Position numbers and translations under genes: made by a program. The notes under the pieces are model-generated. The model was given only the letters and a program-made list of their open reading frames with translations. It was not told the origin of the DNA and ran no database searches. From Candidatus Geocrenenecus huangii (GTDB lineage Archaea; Thermoproteota; Nitrososphaeria_A; Caldarchaeales; Wolframiiraptoraceae), in NCBI GenBank assembly GCA_023268155.1, contig JALNKM010000001.1, positions 248,001-312,000 of the forward strand: a stretch of 64,000 bases of DNA, given 5' to 3'. This document shows, in pieces, positions 19,607 through 29,194 of this stretch. The stretch's first letter is position 1, and each line of letters opens with the position of its first letter.

Positions 19607-21286
19607 TTAATGTTCTTTATTCCCTATCATGAAATGCATGATCTCATGGATGTACAATTCTAATGCAGCGACAGGAAATGTGATCTCCCAGTTCTCTAAT
19701 ACCTGGGGGTTTATCTCTCCTAGGATTCCTACTTCTGCTGAGTTTACGATTATTTTCGCTGCTCTACCCTCAATGAATGGCGGTTGATCATATGGTTTAA
19801 GCTTCCATTCTCCTATAGATAGGTTCCTGAGTATCTCTTCGCAGATAGATTTTATCTCTGAGTAGGATGCTTCTGCATGGCATGAAACACACCCTAGCCT
19901 CATTTTTCTCGCAGCTCTCTCGGGGAGAGATGGATCCGGCTCGATCACATCTCCTATCTCGAATATTTTCTGTGGATATAATGAACCCCTATTATGTGAT
20001 AATGTTTTCATTAAGCTTGGCAAGATCCAAGTCCTCATTATGGTATAATCGCTTGATACAGGGTTTAGAAGTTTCACATGTAGAGCATGCTTAACAGCCA
20101 TCTTTTCATATTCATCAACCGCGTTTGTCAAAGTAAAGTTCATAACTTCAGTGTATCCTAATCCTAACATCACCTCCCTTACTAATTCTTCGATCTTCGT
20201 CGCTGGATGGTATTTGCCGTAAGTTAAGACTTGGGGCTGCCTAGGTTCCAGGGAGTCGTATCCCAAACCCATCGCAACGTCTTCTACGAAGTCGACGGTA
20301 TGCATTATGTCGACACGATATGGTGGAGGTGTCACTATAATTGTTTTCCCGCTAATCTTTACTCCATGCCTCATCCTCCTTAAAGCTTTAGCGATCTCTA
20401 GAGGGGAGAGGTTCAAGCCGAGTAGAGAATTCACGTACTCGACGTTTATTCTCCATTTTTTAGTCTTATAGTTTGGAGTGGCCATAGATTTCCCCGGATA
20501 TATTATCTTGACTTGCTCGATTCTACCACCCATATCGTGAAGTGCTGTCGTAAGGATATTGAGAGTCTTCTGTAGAGCATCCAAGTCTAATCCAGTAACA
20601 TCGATGAATAGATTCTTCGTTCCTGAGGTTAACTCTGTTAGAGCAGAATTTATTATAGGTGGAAACGATAGTACTTCTCCTCTTGAATCCAGAATTAATG
20701 GGTACATAGGTTTATCCGTTAGGAGATGACCATACTTAAGGCCTTTTTCATGTTTTTCAAGTATCTCATTTAAGGTCATCTTCCTCCAGCTTCCAAGAGG
20801 TGTAAAGCTATACTCATCGCCTTTAGCCGCGATGTATCTAAACGGAGGCTTCAAGACGTCTAGATTATGTAATCCTATAGCTACCTTCCTCCTGTCTCTA
20901 CCAAGTATCCAATGTAGGTCTTCCTGCATAGTTATTAATTCTTCAATCTTATCAGAATCGAGGTTAAAACCTCTAACTATGGCCCCAACAATGTATGGTC
21001 TAATGTTTTCAACGTTCGGGTCAACCTTAACGTAAGTTTTAGGTGGGGTCAGCCTATATTTTGGGAAACCTACCTCAATTCCTAGAAGTCCACGTGCAGC
21101 TCTCGTTATTCCACTAAGGCTAGAATAGTCTGGCCTATTTGGATTGTATTCAACCCTGAAGAATTCAGTAGATACTTCTTCGACATCCATTCCAAGATTA
21201 TGGAGAAGGTTCGACAACTCTAAGTCAGATAGACGCTTACCCAAAAGTTGCCAAAACCTTTCTTTTTTAACTAAGAGAATAGGCAA
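19607..21286 (-). CDS. pheT: Phenylalanyl-tRNA synthetase beta subunit, archaeal type
   Basis: The 559-residue archaeal/eukaryotic-type beta subunit, shorter than the bacterial 780-residue form. It has a B1-like N-terminal domain, the B3/B4 editing-site region (SGTKNLFIDVTGLD), the B5 domain (PPYRVDIMHTVDFVEDVAMGLGY in parts), and the catalytic-like core with FTLTNAVDEYEKM and ILPSLMKTLSHN. It pairs with PheS to aminoacylate tRNA-Phe; pheS is not in this window. The start is TTG at 21286. It may carry an extra C-terminal tail of about ten residues ending near 19607. Confidence 0.95.
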   Translation of the reverse strand: MPILLVKKERFWQLLGKRLSDLELSNLLHNLGMDVEEVSTEFFRVEYNPNRPDYSSLSGITRAARGLLGIEVGFPKYRLTPPKTYVKVDPNVENIRPYIVGAIVRGFNLDSDKIEELITMQEDLHWILGRDRRKVAIGLHNLDVLKPPFRYIAAKGDEYSFTPLGSWRKMTLNEILEKHEKGLKYGHLLTDKPMYPLILDSRGEVLSFPPIINSALTELTSGTKNLFIDVTGLDLDALQKTLNILTTALHDMGGRIEQVKIIYPGKSMATPNYKTKKWRINVEYVNSLLGLNLSPLEIAKALRRMRHGVKISGKTIIVTPPPYRVDIMHTVDFVEDVAMGLGYDSLEPRQPQVLTYGKYHPATKIEELVREVMLGLGYTEVMNFTLTNAVDEYEKMAVKHALHVKLLNPVSSDYTIMRTWILPSLMKTLSHNRGSLYPQKIFEIGDVIEPDPSLPERAARKMRLGCVSCHAEASYSEIKSICEEILRNLSIGEWKLKPYDQPPFIEGRAAKIIVNSAEVGILGEINPQVLENWEITFPVAALELYIHEIMHFMIGNKEH

Positions 21287-21381
21287 TCTTTACAATCCCC
21301 CGGCTGAGTAATCTCTACTATATCTTTTATCCTTAACTAGTCATACTAAAGTTTATCTATAGGCTAACTTATCACAAAGTG

Positions 21382-21738
21382 ATGATTATTAAAAACGAAG
21401 AAGGCGTTAAGCCTATACTCATAGAAGGCTCAGAACAAGCCTTTATTCAACCTCTCATAACTAGGTTTGATGGTGCTCCAAACTTCGAGCTAAGAAAATT
21501 CACAATTAAGCCTGGAGGAAGAATTCCAGCCCATCTTCATCCTGAGATAGAGCATGTACAATACGTTTTAAAGGGCAGATATAGAGTAAAGATAGGTGAA
21601 GAAATACACGATGTGAAACCAGGTGATGCTATACTTATACCTCCAAATACAGTGCACTATTATGAAAATAGTGGAGACGAAGATGCCGTATTCCTTTGCA
21701 TAATTCCTCGCAGAGAATATTCAACTATAATGCTATAA
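21382..21738 (+). CDS. Cupin-domain protein
   Basis: A single-domain cupin of about 118 residues. Motif 1 is GGRIPAHLHPEIEHVQYVLKG (His, His, Glu and further His as metal ligands) and motif 2 is PGDAILIPPNTVHYYENSG (His). Such small cupins bind a metal and act as sugar isomerases, dioxygenases or sensors, so the substrate cannot be told. ATG at 21382 follows a GTG at 21379; a TATA-like TTTATCTA about 26 bases upstream suggests a leaderless message. Confidence 0.85.
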   Translation: MIIKNEEGVKPILIEGSEQAFIQPLITRFDGAPNFELRKFTIKPGGRIPAHLHPEIEHVQYVLKGRYRVKIGEEIHDVKPGDAILIPPNTVHYYENSGDEDAVFLCIIPRREYSTIML

Positions 21739-21811
21739 GGTTACTTGATTCTTATGGAGAAATCTTATGAGAAAACCTATTAGATAGCGATTAATAGATG
21801 TATCCAAGAAA

Positions 21812-22240
21812 ATGACTGATGGAGAAGATGAAGAACTCGAGTATATTAAGAGGAAGATGATGAGAGAATTATTAGGCAGGGCTAACATGAACAGGCAATC
21901 TAGAAACGCTATATCTAGACCTATCATAGCTACAGACCATAATTTTAATGAGCTTATAAATCGTTACCCTCTAGTATTCGTAGATTTTTGGGCAGACTGG
22001 TGTCTACCATGTAGAGTAATAGCTCCAGTAATTGAGGAACTAGCAGAAGAATTCGCTGGCAAAATAGTATTCTTGAAGGTAAACGTTGATGAAAACCCTA
22101 TTACTGCTTCTAGATACGGGATCACTAGTATACCGACCTTGATGATATTTAAGAATGGGAGACCGGCGGATGTAATAGTAGGCGCTTATCCGAAGAAAGT
22201 TATAGAAGAGAGAATTAAGAAGAACTTGATGGATATTTAG
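21812..22240 (+). CDS. Thioredoxin
   Basis: A 142-residue protein with a charged N-terminal extension of about 45 residues followed by a thioredoxin fold. The active site is DFWADWCLPCR, that is CLPC rather than the usual CGPC, with the cis-Pro loop SIPTLMIF and the C-terminal helix. It is a cytoplasmic disulfide reductase. The extension, rich in acidic and basic residues, is unlike typical 105-residue thioredoxins and may mediate partner binding. Confidence 0.9.
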   Translation: MTDGEDEELEYIKRKMMRELLGRANMNRQSRNAISRPIIATDHNFNELINRYPLVFVDFWADWCLPCRVIAPVIEELAEEFAGKIVFLKVNVDENPITASRYGITSIPTLMIFKNGRPADVIVGAYPKKVIEERIKKNLMDI

Positions 22241-22285
22241 GAAAGATTTTTTAATGAAGAATCTATCACTTAGGTAGAAGAGATA

Positions 22286-23212
22286 TTGGTATTTGAAGGC
22301 ATGGAAGAACTAGAAGAGTACATTGGAAAACTTAGAAGAGAGTTTAACCAACACATATACAAGAAGCTAAAGAGCGATTTAGATTCTCGTTTAGTGGAGG
22401 ATGTTATATCAGGTGGAAAAAGGCTTAGACCTGTTCTTCTACTTCTTGTTTTTAAAGCTCTAAACGGTAAAGATTTAGAAAGAGCTTTAGATGTAGCCTC
22501 TGCGTTAGAACTGGCACATAATGCTAGCCTAACGCATGATGACATAATAGATGTAGACTTTGAGAGGAGAGGAAAACCTACTCTATGGAGGCAGATAGGT
22601 ATAGGCAGAGCCTTAATAGAAGGTCACAGAATGATAAATCTAGCTTTCCAGATTGCATTAAACGAGGGATTAGAAATCGCCAAGATATTTCTAGAGGCGT
22701 GGGATAGAGCCTCCAACGGCGTCCTCAAAGAATTAATGCATCGAGATCTACCGGGTAAAACTCTATACTTGAGTATTATCAAAGAGAAGACAGCTTCACT
22801 TTTTGAAGCTGCAGCCGAATGTGGAGCGTTAATAGCAGGTGCGTCGGCTGAAATTATTCAGCAAGCTAAGAAGTATGGTGAGAAAGTGGGGATTGCATAT
22901 CAGTTGGCGGATGACTACGTCGACATGGTTAGGGGAAGATTTTCTCTAAGGTCGCATTTAGTATTTTACAATAGGTTCGAGGAGAAAATCAGGCAGATTA
23001 TGTTGGCAGTTAAACTTAAGACGACTGTACCCCTTAGAAATATACTGGCTCCAAAGATAGATTGGGGACGGTTCTTGATAGAAGAATTAGCTAAGAATAT
23101 TACCGAAGCCAAACAGATTGTAGAGAAAATATATCTACCTGAACCTGAGAAGATGTATTTGAAGAAATTCCCAGAGTATTGTGTCTACTCAATGTTGAGA
23201 GAAGTCAGTTAA
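22286..23212 (+). CDS. Polyprenyl (geranylgeranyl-type) diphosphate synthase
   Basis: Condenses isopentenyl diphosphate units for archaeal membrane lipids. The first Asp-rich motif is THDDIIDVDF (DDxxD form) and the second is LADDYVDM (DDxxD); the motif GGKRLRP near residue 45 is typical of the family. The length of 308 is normal. The region between the motifs is somewhat divergent from the farnesyl synthase consensus, so exact chain length is not predicted, though geranylgeranyl is likely. The start given is TTG at 22286; ATG at 22301 is an alternative. UbiA (43129) uses the likely product. Confidence 0.88.
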   Translation: MVFEGMEELEEYIGKLRREFNQHIYKKLKSDLDSRLVEDVISGGKRLRPVLLLLVFKALNGKDLERALDVASALELAHNASLTHDDIIDVDFERRGKPTLWRQIGIGRALIEGHRMINLAFQIALNEGLEIAKIFLEAWDRASNGVLKELMHRDLPGKTLYLSIIKEKTASLFEAAAECGALIAGASAEIIQQAKKYGEKVGIAYQLADDYVDMVRGRFSLRSHLVFYNRFEEKIRQIMLAVKLKTTVPLRNILAPKIDWGRFLIEELAKNITEAKQIVEKIYLPEPEKMYLKKFPEYCVYSMLREVS

Positions 23213-23271
23213 TTAAAGAACATTTTTCAAGAAGACACTCGGCATTATTACTGGAACTGGGGAGGCACTAG

Positions 23272-24843
23272 ATGGATCTAGCGATGATATTCACGATATT
23301 ATCAGCGATAGGATATTCATGGTTGAGGATGACTGTCGGATTGAGCATTTCCCTCCTATTCTCTTTCGCTGTAGGTATAGCTGCGGCCACTAGCAGAACT
23401 CTAGAAAAGATTATTATACCGGTCCTCGACATCCTCCAATCTATACCTATACTCAGCTTCTTCCCCATCGCCCTCTATGCCTTCATCTCCCTACACCCTG
23501 TGATAGGCCCTGAACTAGCAGCCGTATTCCTAATATTTACGAGTCAGGTCTGGAACATCTCTTTCGGAGTCTATGAAGCTATAAAGTTTATACCTACCGA
23601 AACACTCGAAGTAACTAACTTCCTGAGGTTCAGCATAGTAGACAAAATCCAGCACCTATATATTCGTGCTTCTTTTCCGAAGGTCGCTGCTAATCTTCCT
23701 TCTTCTTGGGCGAATGGTTTATACTTCCTAGTTGCATGCGAGATTATCACAATAGGTGAAGCAGAGTATAGATTGTATGGTATAGGTTCGATAACTACTC
23801 AACTGATAGCCTCTGGGATGGTCTTAGAATCAGTACTTGCTTTATGTCTCGTTATGTTCTTCGTGGTATTGATGAATTTACTAGTGTTCATTCCGATGAT
23901 TAGGATAAGCATGAAGTATAGATTTGAAGCTTACGCTGTTGAGGTCCCACACGCATGGTTTGAAAGAGTTATCAAACCATTCACTATACCCATTAAGATG
24001 ATAGCACATAAACCTAGATTTGCAGAGCATTGGAAGATTGGATTAGGGCTGCGGAGCTTCATCTCTCTCATTACAAGACATAGAAGATATGTTGAGACGT
24101 TGATATTATTAACCATACTAGCTATTCTGATGCTTACTGTGAGATGTGAAGATGTAATTAAGTTCTCACATCTAGTTTTTAATGGATTATCGAGACTAGG
24201 GTATATCGAGCCTTTAATTATGCTTGGATATTCTCTAGCTAGAGTTTCCACAGTTACACTTATAACCTTAGGCTGGACCATACCTGTCTCCATAATCCTC
24301 TACGAGAATAAGACTCTGGAAAAGATTCTTACCCCAATCTTTCAAGCTATTGCTTCTTTCCCTGCTACTCTTCTGATACCTTTCATCATGGATTTTAATG
24401 TAAAAATCGGGTTAATGAAAGAATTCGGAGCACTTATTATAATACTACTGGGAACTACGTGGTATATGCTCTTCTCTCTCCGAGGAGCTCTCTCATTAAT
24501 GCCTAGTGAAGAAGAAGAGCTATTCAAGCTACTTAGAATAAGAGGGTTAAAGAAGTTATGGCATCTATATCTTCCTCGGATGACTCCCTCGATGATCACC
24601 GGATGCATTATTACGGTTGGAGGTGGATGGAACACTCTAGTTATAGCTGAGAGAACAGTTCTAGACCATCTTGTATGGGAGGTGGAGAATCCCGGGATCG
24701 GTAAGACTATGAATGTAGCTACGTCGACGGGTGATATACAGCTACTGGTAGCGACGACTATATGGATGGCCCTCTTTATAGTGTTGATAAACAGGCTTGT
24801 TTGGAGAAGAATATATGAAATAGCTGTAAGAAGAATCGTCTAG
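23272..24843 (+). CDS. ABC transporter permease, two fused permease domains (NitT/TauT-like)
   Basis: A 523-residue membrane protein built from two BPD_transp_1 units. The first EAA-type loop is near residues 130-165 (YIRASFPKVAANLPSSWANG in parts) and the second near 425-460 (YLPRMTPSMITGC, followed by GGWNTLVIAE). Each half has about six helices, so one polypeptide replaces the usual permease dimer. Family features fit nitrate/sulfonate/taurine-type importers. ATG at 23272 has GGGGAGG six bases upstream. The ATPase gene starts 5 bases after its stop. No solute-binding protein gene is nearby. Confidence 0.88.
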   Translation: MDLAMIFTILSAIGYSWLRMTVGLSISLLFSFAVGIAAATSRTLEKIIIPVLDILQSIPILSFFPIALYAFISLHPVIGPELAAVFLIFTSQVWNISFGVYEAIKFIPTETLEVTNFLRFSIVDKIQHLYIRASFPKVAANLPSSWANGLYFLVACEIITIGEAEYRLYGIGSITTQLIASGMVLESVLALCLVMFFVVLMNLLVFIPMIRISMKYRFEAYAVEVPHAWFERVIKPFTIPIKMIAHKPRFAEHWKIGLGLRSFISLITRHRRYVETLILLTILAILMLTVRCEDVIKFSHLVFNGLSRLGYIEPLIMLGYSLARVSTVTLITLGWTIPVSIILYENKTLEKILTPIFQAIASFPATLLIPFIMDFNVKIGLMKEFGALIIILLGTTWYMLFSLRGALSLMPSEEEELFKLLRIRGLKKLWHLYLPRMTPSMITGCIITVGGGWNTLVIAERTVLDHLVWEVENPGIGKTMNVATSTGDIQLLVATTIWMALFIVLINRLVWRRIYEIAVRRIV

Positions 24844-24848
24844 AAAAC

Positions 24849-25625
24849 ATGTTATCAGGGAAAGATGACGAGGCACTGCTGGCTCTGAAGAACATATCCT
24901 TTAGTTACAAGATGAGGAAAGGAGACAGGCTCTTAATTTTTGATAATCTATCTTTAAACATAATGTTTGCTGAATTCGTAGGGATAGCGGGTCCAAGCGG
25001 TTGCGGCAAAAGCACATTACTCAGGATGATGGCGGGGTTACTGAAGCCGGATTCAGGCGAGATATACTTTAGAGGTAGACCATTAAATGGTCCGGACCCC
25101 AGAATATCTATGGTCTTCCAGAACCCTACTCTTCTCCCATGGTACACGATTATAAAGAACGTTATGCTTGGACTAATTAACGAGAGAGAGCTAACGGAAA
25201 AAGAAAAAGAAGAAAAAGCTAGAACGTTTCTCGACATGATGGGTTTGATAGGATTCGAGAATGCTTATCCAGCAGAGCTGAGTGGCGGGATGAAGCAAAG
25301 AGTTGCCATAGCTAGAGCTCTAGTATCTCATCCAGATCTGCTCTTAATGGATGAGCCTTTCAGCAACCTAGACCAATTGACGGCTATAACGCTCAGAAGA
25401 GAATTAGAGAATCTCTGGTTAAATCAGGCGCTTCCCATATCATCGATCGTTCTGGTAAGCCACGATATAGAAGAGCTCGTAGAGATAAGCGATAGAGTAA
25501 TTGTCTTAACAGTTAGACCTACTAAAGTTGCAGGAATAGTTAAGATAGATCTGAAAAGACCTAGATCAAGGAGGAGCCAAGAATTTTACGAGTACGTAGA
25601 CCAGATCTATACATTACTGAGTTAG
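24849..25625 (+). CDS. ABC transporter ATP-binding protein (NitT/TauT-like)
   Basis: A 258-residue ATPase with Walker A GPSGCGKST, Q-loop MVFQNPTLLPW, signature LSGGMKQR, Walker B LLLMDEPFSNLD, and the switch His in VSHDIEE. The N-terminal A-loop aromatic is present near residue 17. It powers the fused permease encoded directly upstream. The end overlaps the convergent neighbour by four bases (25622-25625). Confidence 0.95.
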   Translation: MLSGKDDEALLALKNISFSYKMRKGDRLLIFDNLSLNIMFAEFVGIAGPSGCGKSTLLRMMAGLLKPDSGEIYFRGRPLNGPDPRISMVFQNPTLLPWYTIIKNVMLGLINERELTEKEKEEKARTFLDMMGLIGFENAYPAELSGGMKQRVAIARALVSHPDLLLMDEPFSNLDQLTAITLRRELENLWLNQALPISSIVLVSHDIEELVEISDRVIVLTVRPTKVAGIVKIDLKRPRSRRSQEFYEYVDQIYTLLS

Positions 25626-26113
25626 TGCTTCTTCTTGTAGAATTTCTTTTCTTCACCTTTATAGTGGATAGCTTCAGCATAAAGGAGCCACTCAAGTATG
25701 AAGGAGTAGAATTGTTCAATATCTAGAGATTCTTCTTCGAAGAATTTCTTGTCGTCAAGTTCATTTATCAATTCTTCTTTAGTAAATTCACCGGTTTTGT
25801 GGGCTAGCCTCAATGCTGTAGCGAAGGGTTCGATATTTTTTATCGCTTCCCTTAGCATTAACTTCTTCCTAGATGGATGTGCCTGGATAAACTTCTTTCC
25901 TTCTTCCGTTAACACTGCGTCTCCATTTTCCACCCTCACGAATCCAATAGCCTCACTTACATCCACAACTGGCAGAAGGTCATCCACATCTGTTTGAAGC
26001 ATAATAGAAATCCTAGCTAGATCTACTCTTCCCCCCAAACTATATATCAAATCGAGCAAACCAATTAGCTTACTTGGTGTAACGGAAGGAGGTATCTTGA
26101 GACTTCTACTCAT
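25622..26113 (-). CDS. AAA-associated (NitT/TauT ATPase C-terminal type) domain protein
   Basis: A 163-residue protein resembling the domain found at the C-terminus of some nitrate/sulfonate-type ABC ATPases. It has a winged-helix-like N-terminal part (LLDLIYSLGGRVDLARISIML in parts) and a helical C-terminal half with acidic and aromatic residues. Here it is a separate gene on the opposite strand to the ATPase, converging and overlapping by four bases. A regulatory role for the transporter, such as sensing the substrate, is inferred from the family. Confidence 0.75.
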   Translation of the reverse strand: MSRSLKIPPSVTPSKLIGLLDLIYSLGGRVDLARISIMLQTDVDDLLPVVDVSEAIGFVRVENGDAVLTEEGKKFIQAHPSRKKLMLREAIKNIEPFATALRLAHKTGEFTKEELINELDDKKFFEEESLDIEQFYSFILEWLLYAEAIHYKGEEKKFYKKKH

Positions 26114-26167
26114 TTATTTGCCATATTATAAATGAAAAATTTATAAGATAAACTTTTCTCATGAAGT

Positions 26168-27346
26168 TTATCTATCAGCTTTGTCTAAGATAAGCTCAAT
26201 CTCTTCGAGGACCCATTTGATAGGGTTAGATAACTTGAAAGCTTCAGAATAACGTTGTGCATTCTTACGAAACTTGCAATCTAGAAGACGGTTGAGCGTC
26301 TCTCTCAATGTTTCCTCGTTTAAAGATTCTTCGTCGAGTTTTACTCCAGCATTATTTTCCTCTACTGACGAAGCATTTCCATATTGTTCAGCATGGCCAG
26401 GTATGGGTATCATGAGCACCGGTTTTCCTAATGCAAGGATCTTCGCAAGGGTAGTCTGACCAGCCCTAGTAATAACTACATCCGATATTCTAACAAGTTC
26501 TAGAGGGTCTTCGACCCATTCATAAATTCGTAAATTACTCTCCCTCTTGGGAGAGTCTACATGTAAACCTCCCGATGTAACAACTACTTCGAATTCTCTA
26601 TCAAGCTTCTCCAGGATGGGGGTCATCTTTTTGATCAACATTTGCCTCTCGTAAAATGGGCCTGTGGCCTTAAACAATATTACCGGCTTCCCGTCTAGAC
26701 CTATGCCATATTTCCTTCTAAGATCGCCGACGTCCACAAGTTTTTTAACAGAACTCTCTACTATCGGTCCGATGTATTTTACTTTTCTTCTCACTTTTGT
26801 GTCTTCTGGAAATGTGAGAGTCTCTTTAGAGATTGTTAAGGGCGGAGGATAATCTGCTATTAATATTCTATCACTTCTAAGCCATATCCATCCAACGAGG
26901 TATGAGGCGGCCTCAAGACTTTCTATAACCCACCTGTACCTGGGATAGAGTATTCTGACGTTGAATTGATTTAGGATGGTCAAGACCGGTTTGCCAAGCA
27001 TTTTCGCTGCAATCACTGTAGAAGCCCTAGTATCTGATATGACTACGTCGGTATCTTTATCGATTAGAGATAACTCGTAAGAAGTCTGCTCTAAAACTCT
27101 TACTGGCAGTAGAATATTTTTGAAGATCGTCATCTTTATACTTACTTTTCCCTCATGGAGTACTCCATATGATACTTCGGGAACCTTGTAAACATCTAGA
27201 CCAAACCTCTTCAAGTATTCGAGACCTTCACCATAAGAGGAGATGCTAAACCCCCATCCTCTCTCTTTTATAGCCTCTGCTATCTGGACAGCTCTAGAAG
27301 CATGTCCAAATCCTATCCCGCATACTCCCAGATGGATCTTCGGCAT
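26168..27346 (-). CDS. Glycosyltransferase, GT28/MurG-like
   Basis: A 392-residue GT-B-type glycosyltransferase. The N-terminal domain begins with GVCGIGFGHASRAVQIAEAI, a nucleotide-fold start with the His typical of UDP-sugar transferases, and the C-terminal donor-binding region has SDVVITRAGQTTLAKILALGKP and PIPGHAEQYGNA. It would transfer a sugar from a nucleotide donor to a lipid or glycan on the cytoplasmic side of the membrane. The acceptor is unknown. No operon partner is adjacent; the gap to the AMMECR1 gene upstream is 30 bases. Confidence 0.85.
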   Translation of the reverse strand: MPKIHLGVCGIGFGHASRAVQIAEAIKERGWGFSISSYGEGLEYLKRFGLDVYKVPEVSYGVLHEGKVSIKMTIFKNILLPVRVLEQTSYELSLIDKDTDVVISDTRASTVIAAKMLGKPVLTILNQFNVRILYPRYRWVIESLEAASYLVGWIWLRSDRILIADYPPPLTISKETLTFPEDTKVRRKVKYIGPIVESSVKKLVDVGDLRRKYGIGLDGKPVILFKATGPFYERQMLIKKMTPILEKLDREFEVVVTSGGLHVDSPKRESNLRIYEWVEDPLELVRISDVVITRAGQTTLAKILALGKPVLMIPIPGHAEQYGNASSVEENNAGVKLDEESLNEETLRETLNRLLDCKFRKNAQRYSEAFKLSNPIKWVLEEIELILDKADR

Positions 27347-27375
27347 CTCTCCAAGATTCTAATTCAAGTAATATG

Positions 27376-27999
27376 TTAACATTTTCTCAGAGAAAGCTCT
27401 TCTTCGACTACTTCTCCATTAGGTTCCACTTCTGAGAATATTTGAGCCGTGAACCTGTATATCTTTGCTTTCTTGGTTAACCAATGTGTTGATTCAAGAC
27501 CAGCTTTCAAACATAGATGCATCAAGTATTCTTCAACACTCCAATTATATTCTACAGGGACTTGGGGTAGAAGTAGACCGGAGTAGGGACCCGACTTAAT
27601 GATTAAACCATCTCTTCCGATAACTATTTTCTCCAGTAATTCCTTTGAGTCTCTATAAATGATTTCTTCAGGAGGGGTCAACACGCTAACCTCTATCACT
27701 ACGTTATTTAGTTCATCGAGTTTTAATGGTCTAAACCTTGGATCTTTTGTAGCTGAGGCTATGGCTGCCTCCACGGTTGCCTCATATAAGGCCTTAGTAG
27801 GTAATGGAAAACCTATACATCCCCTAAGATCCTTCATCGGAAATTTGTATAGAGTGACAAAAACCCCTCTCTTCTCTTTCAATTTCTCTGTCGGCGGAGC
27901 AGGAGGGACAACCTCAACCTTCCTAAGATAGTCATTTATAGTCTGGCGTGCAAGTTTAACCAGAAATCTCCCTTCTTCTAGGTTAAGATCTCCTACCAA
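27376..27999 (-). CDS. AMMECR1-domain protein
   Basis: A 207-residue protein of the AMMECR1 family. The hallmarks RGCIGFPLPTKALYEATVEAAIASATKDPRF (given in part: RGCIGF, AIASATKDPRF), LPQVPVEYNWSVEEYLMHLCLKAGL (in part: LLPQVP) are all present. The family is conserved from archaea to man, its chemical function unknown. It is the third gene of an operon with a CBS protein and a Mut7-C nuclease; it starts at TTG 27999 inside the Mut7-C gene. Confidence 0.93.
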   Translation of the reverse strand: MVGDLNLEEGRFLVKLARQTINDYLRKVEVVPPAPPTEKLKEKRGVFVTLYKFPMKDLRGCIGFPLPTKALYEATVEAAIASATKDPRFRPLKLDELNNVVIEVSVLTPPEEIIYRDSKELLEKIVIGRDGLIIKSGPYSGLLLPQVPVEYNWSVEEYLMHLCLKAGLESTHWLTKKAKIYRFTAQIFSEVEPNGEVVEEELSLRKC

Positions 28000-28435
28000 T
28001 CTTTTTCGCCTCTTCTAGTATCCGAGTAATGTTCTTCCAGTGTCTTCCCATCCAGTACCGTTTTCCACAATTACTACATATCCATTCATCCCTGAAAACA
28101 CCCTTGTTTCTTCGAAGAAGATGATTACATGTTGGACATCTAGTATTCTCAGGGTCGAACTCCAGAGATATTTTATTCTTCCGATTCAGTGCTCCGAGAA
28201 TTTGGGCAGTATTATTTCCATCTATAAGTACGGCCTGTACACCGCATCTCATCGAATAAACGTATAGCTCCCTATCCTTAGTTAATATTATCCTATCCTC
28301 TTCTAAGGCTTTCTGTACTAGTTTTCCATCATCTCCATCCCAATACTCTGAATCATATCCCAATATTCTCAGCCATGAGACGATGTTGCCAAGCATCGCA
28401 TCAACGAGAAAACGCTGACCTCTATTACCGTTCAT
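27983..28435 (-). CDS. Mut7-C RNase domain protein with zinc ribbon
   Basis: A 150-residue protein. The N-terminal PIN-like part has FLVDAMLGNIVSWLRILGYD and EEDRIILTKDREL with conserved acidic residues, and the C-terminal part has a zinc ribbon CPTC ... CSNCGKRYW. This is the Mut7-C family of predicted ribonucleases, named after the C. elegans exonuclease. It lies in an operon, overlapping the upstream CBS gene by 4 bases and the downstream AMMECR1 gene by 17. Confidence 0.9.
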   Translation of the reverse strand: MNGNRGQRFLVDAMLGNIVSWLRILGYDSEYWDGDDGKLVQKALEEDRIILTKDRELYVYSMRCGVQAVLIDGNNTAQILGALNRKNKISLEFDPENTRCPTCNHLLRRNKGVFRDEWICSNCGKRYWMGRHWKNITRILEEAKKIGRRS

Positions 28436-29001
28436 TCTCCTGCTCCTCTCTTACTAAACTCGAGTCTACATTCTTCACATAAGTATCTTCCATCAATGTT
28501 TAGAAGCATATCAGACCATTCTCCACACTCATCACAATAGCCCTCAACATATCCTTCTCTACTCTCGGATAGAGTTATCCCTCTAATCTTTAGGTTTTCC
28601 TTCACTATCTCGAGGATCTCAGGAGTTACTTGGAGAATGTCCTTAACGCTGACTAGACCGACCAACTTGTTCTTGTACGTTACCGCGAGCCTGCTGACTT
28701 TTAGAGTTGTCATCTTACGGAGTGCTTCTTCAATAGATGTCTCTGGCTCGACAGTATGTATCGGGCTACTCATTATACTTGAAACTTTAACTTCGGAAGG
28801 TTTAAGATTCCTAGACACAACTTTCCATACTAGGTCTGTCTTAGTCACTATGCCTACTGGAGTCCCACCTCTAGTGATAACGACGGAACCAACATTGTAT
28901 TTCTCCATCTTCTGCGCTATCTCCTCGGCGGTATCGTTCTCACTACCTTCTATCACTGGACTCGACATTACGTCTCTAACCTTCAACTCATCAGGTAGCA
29001 T
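28432..29001 (-). CDS. CBS-domain pair protein with C-terminal zinc ribbon
   Basis: Two CBS domains, VRDVMSSPVIEG to about residue 60 and VSSIMSSPIHTV to about 125, bind adenine nucleotides in other members. The C-terminal part has CDECGEWSDM ... CEECRLEF, two CxxC pairs typical of a zinc ribbon. It may regulate transcription or an enzyme in response to energy charge. I start it at ATG 29001, with AAGG six bases upstream, rather than TTG at 29007. It is the first gene of the CBS/Mut7-C/AMMECR1 operon. Confidence 0.88.
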   Translation of the reverse strand: MLPDELKVRDVMSSPVIEGSENDTAEEIAQKMEKYNVGSVVITRGGTPVGIVTKTDLVWKVVSRNLKPSEVKVSSIMSSPIHTVEPETSIEEALRKMTTLKVSRLAVTYKNKLVGLVSVKDILQVTPEILEIVKENLKIRGITLSESREGYVEGYCDECGEWSDMLLNIDGRYLCEECRLEFSKRGAGE

Positions 29002-29194
29002 GGTCAACCTTATTCAACCCTTTACTTCTAATCTAAGAAAATAATTGAAGTTTAAAAGCTTAGCGGATATTTAACTCGTTTTTAGATAATTATGTTTTAA
29101 TAATGAATCCCCCATTAAGATCATATCCGGCCCTGCGATCGAGTCACTAATTAGACGTATTTGTAAAGTTATCTACACAATCTTTGAATTAAAC

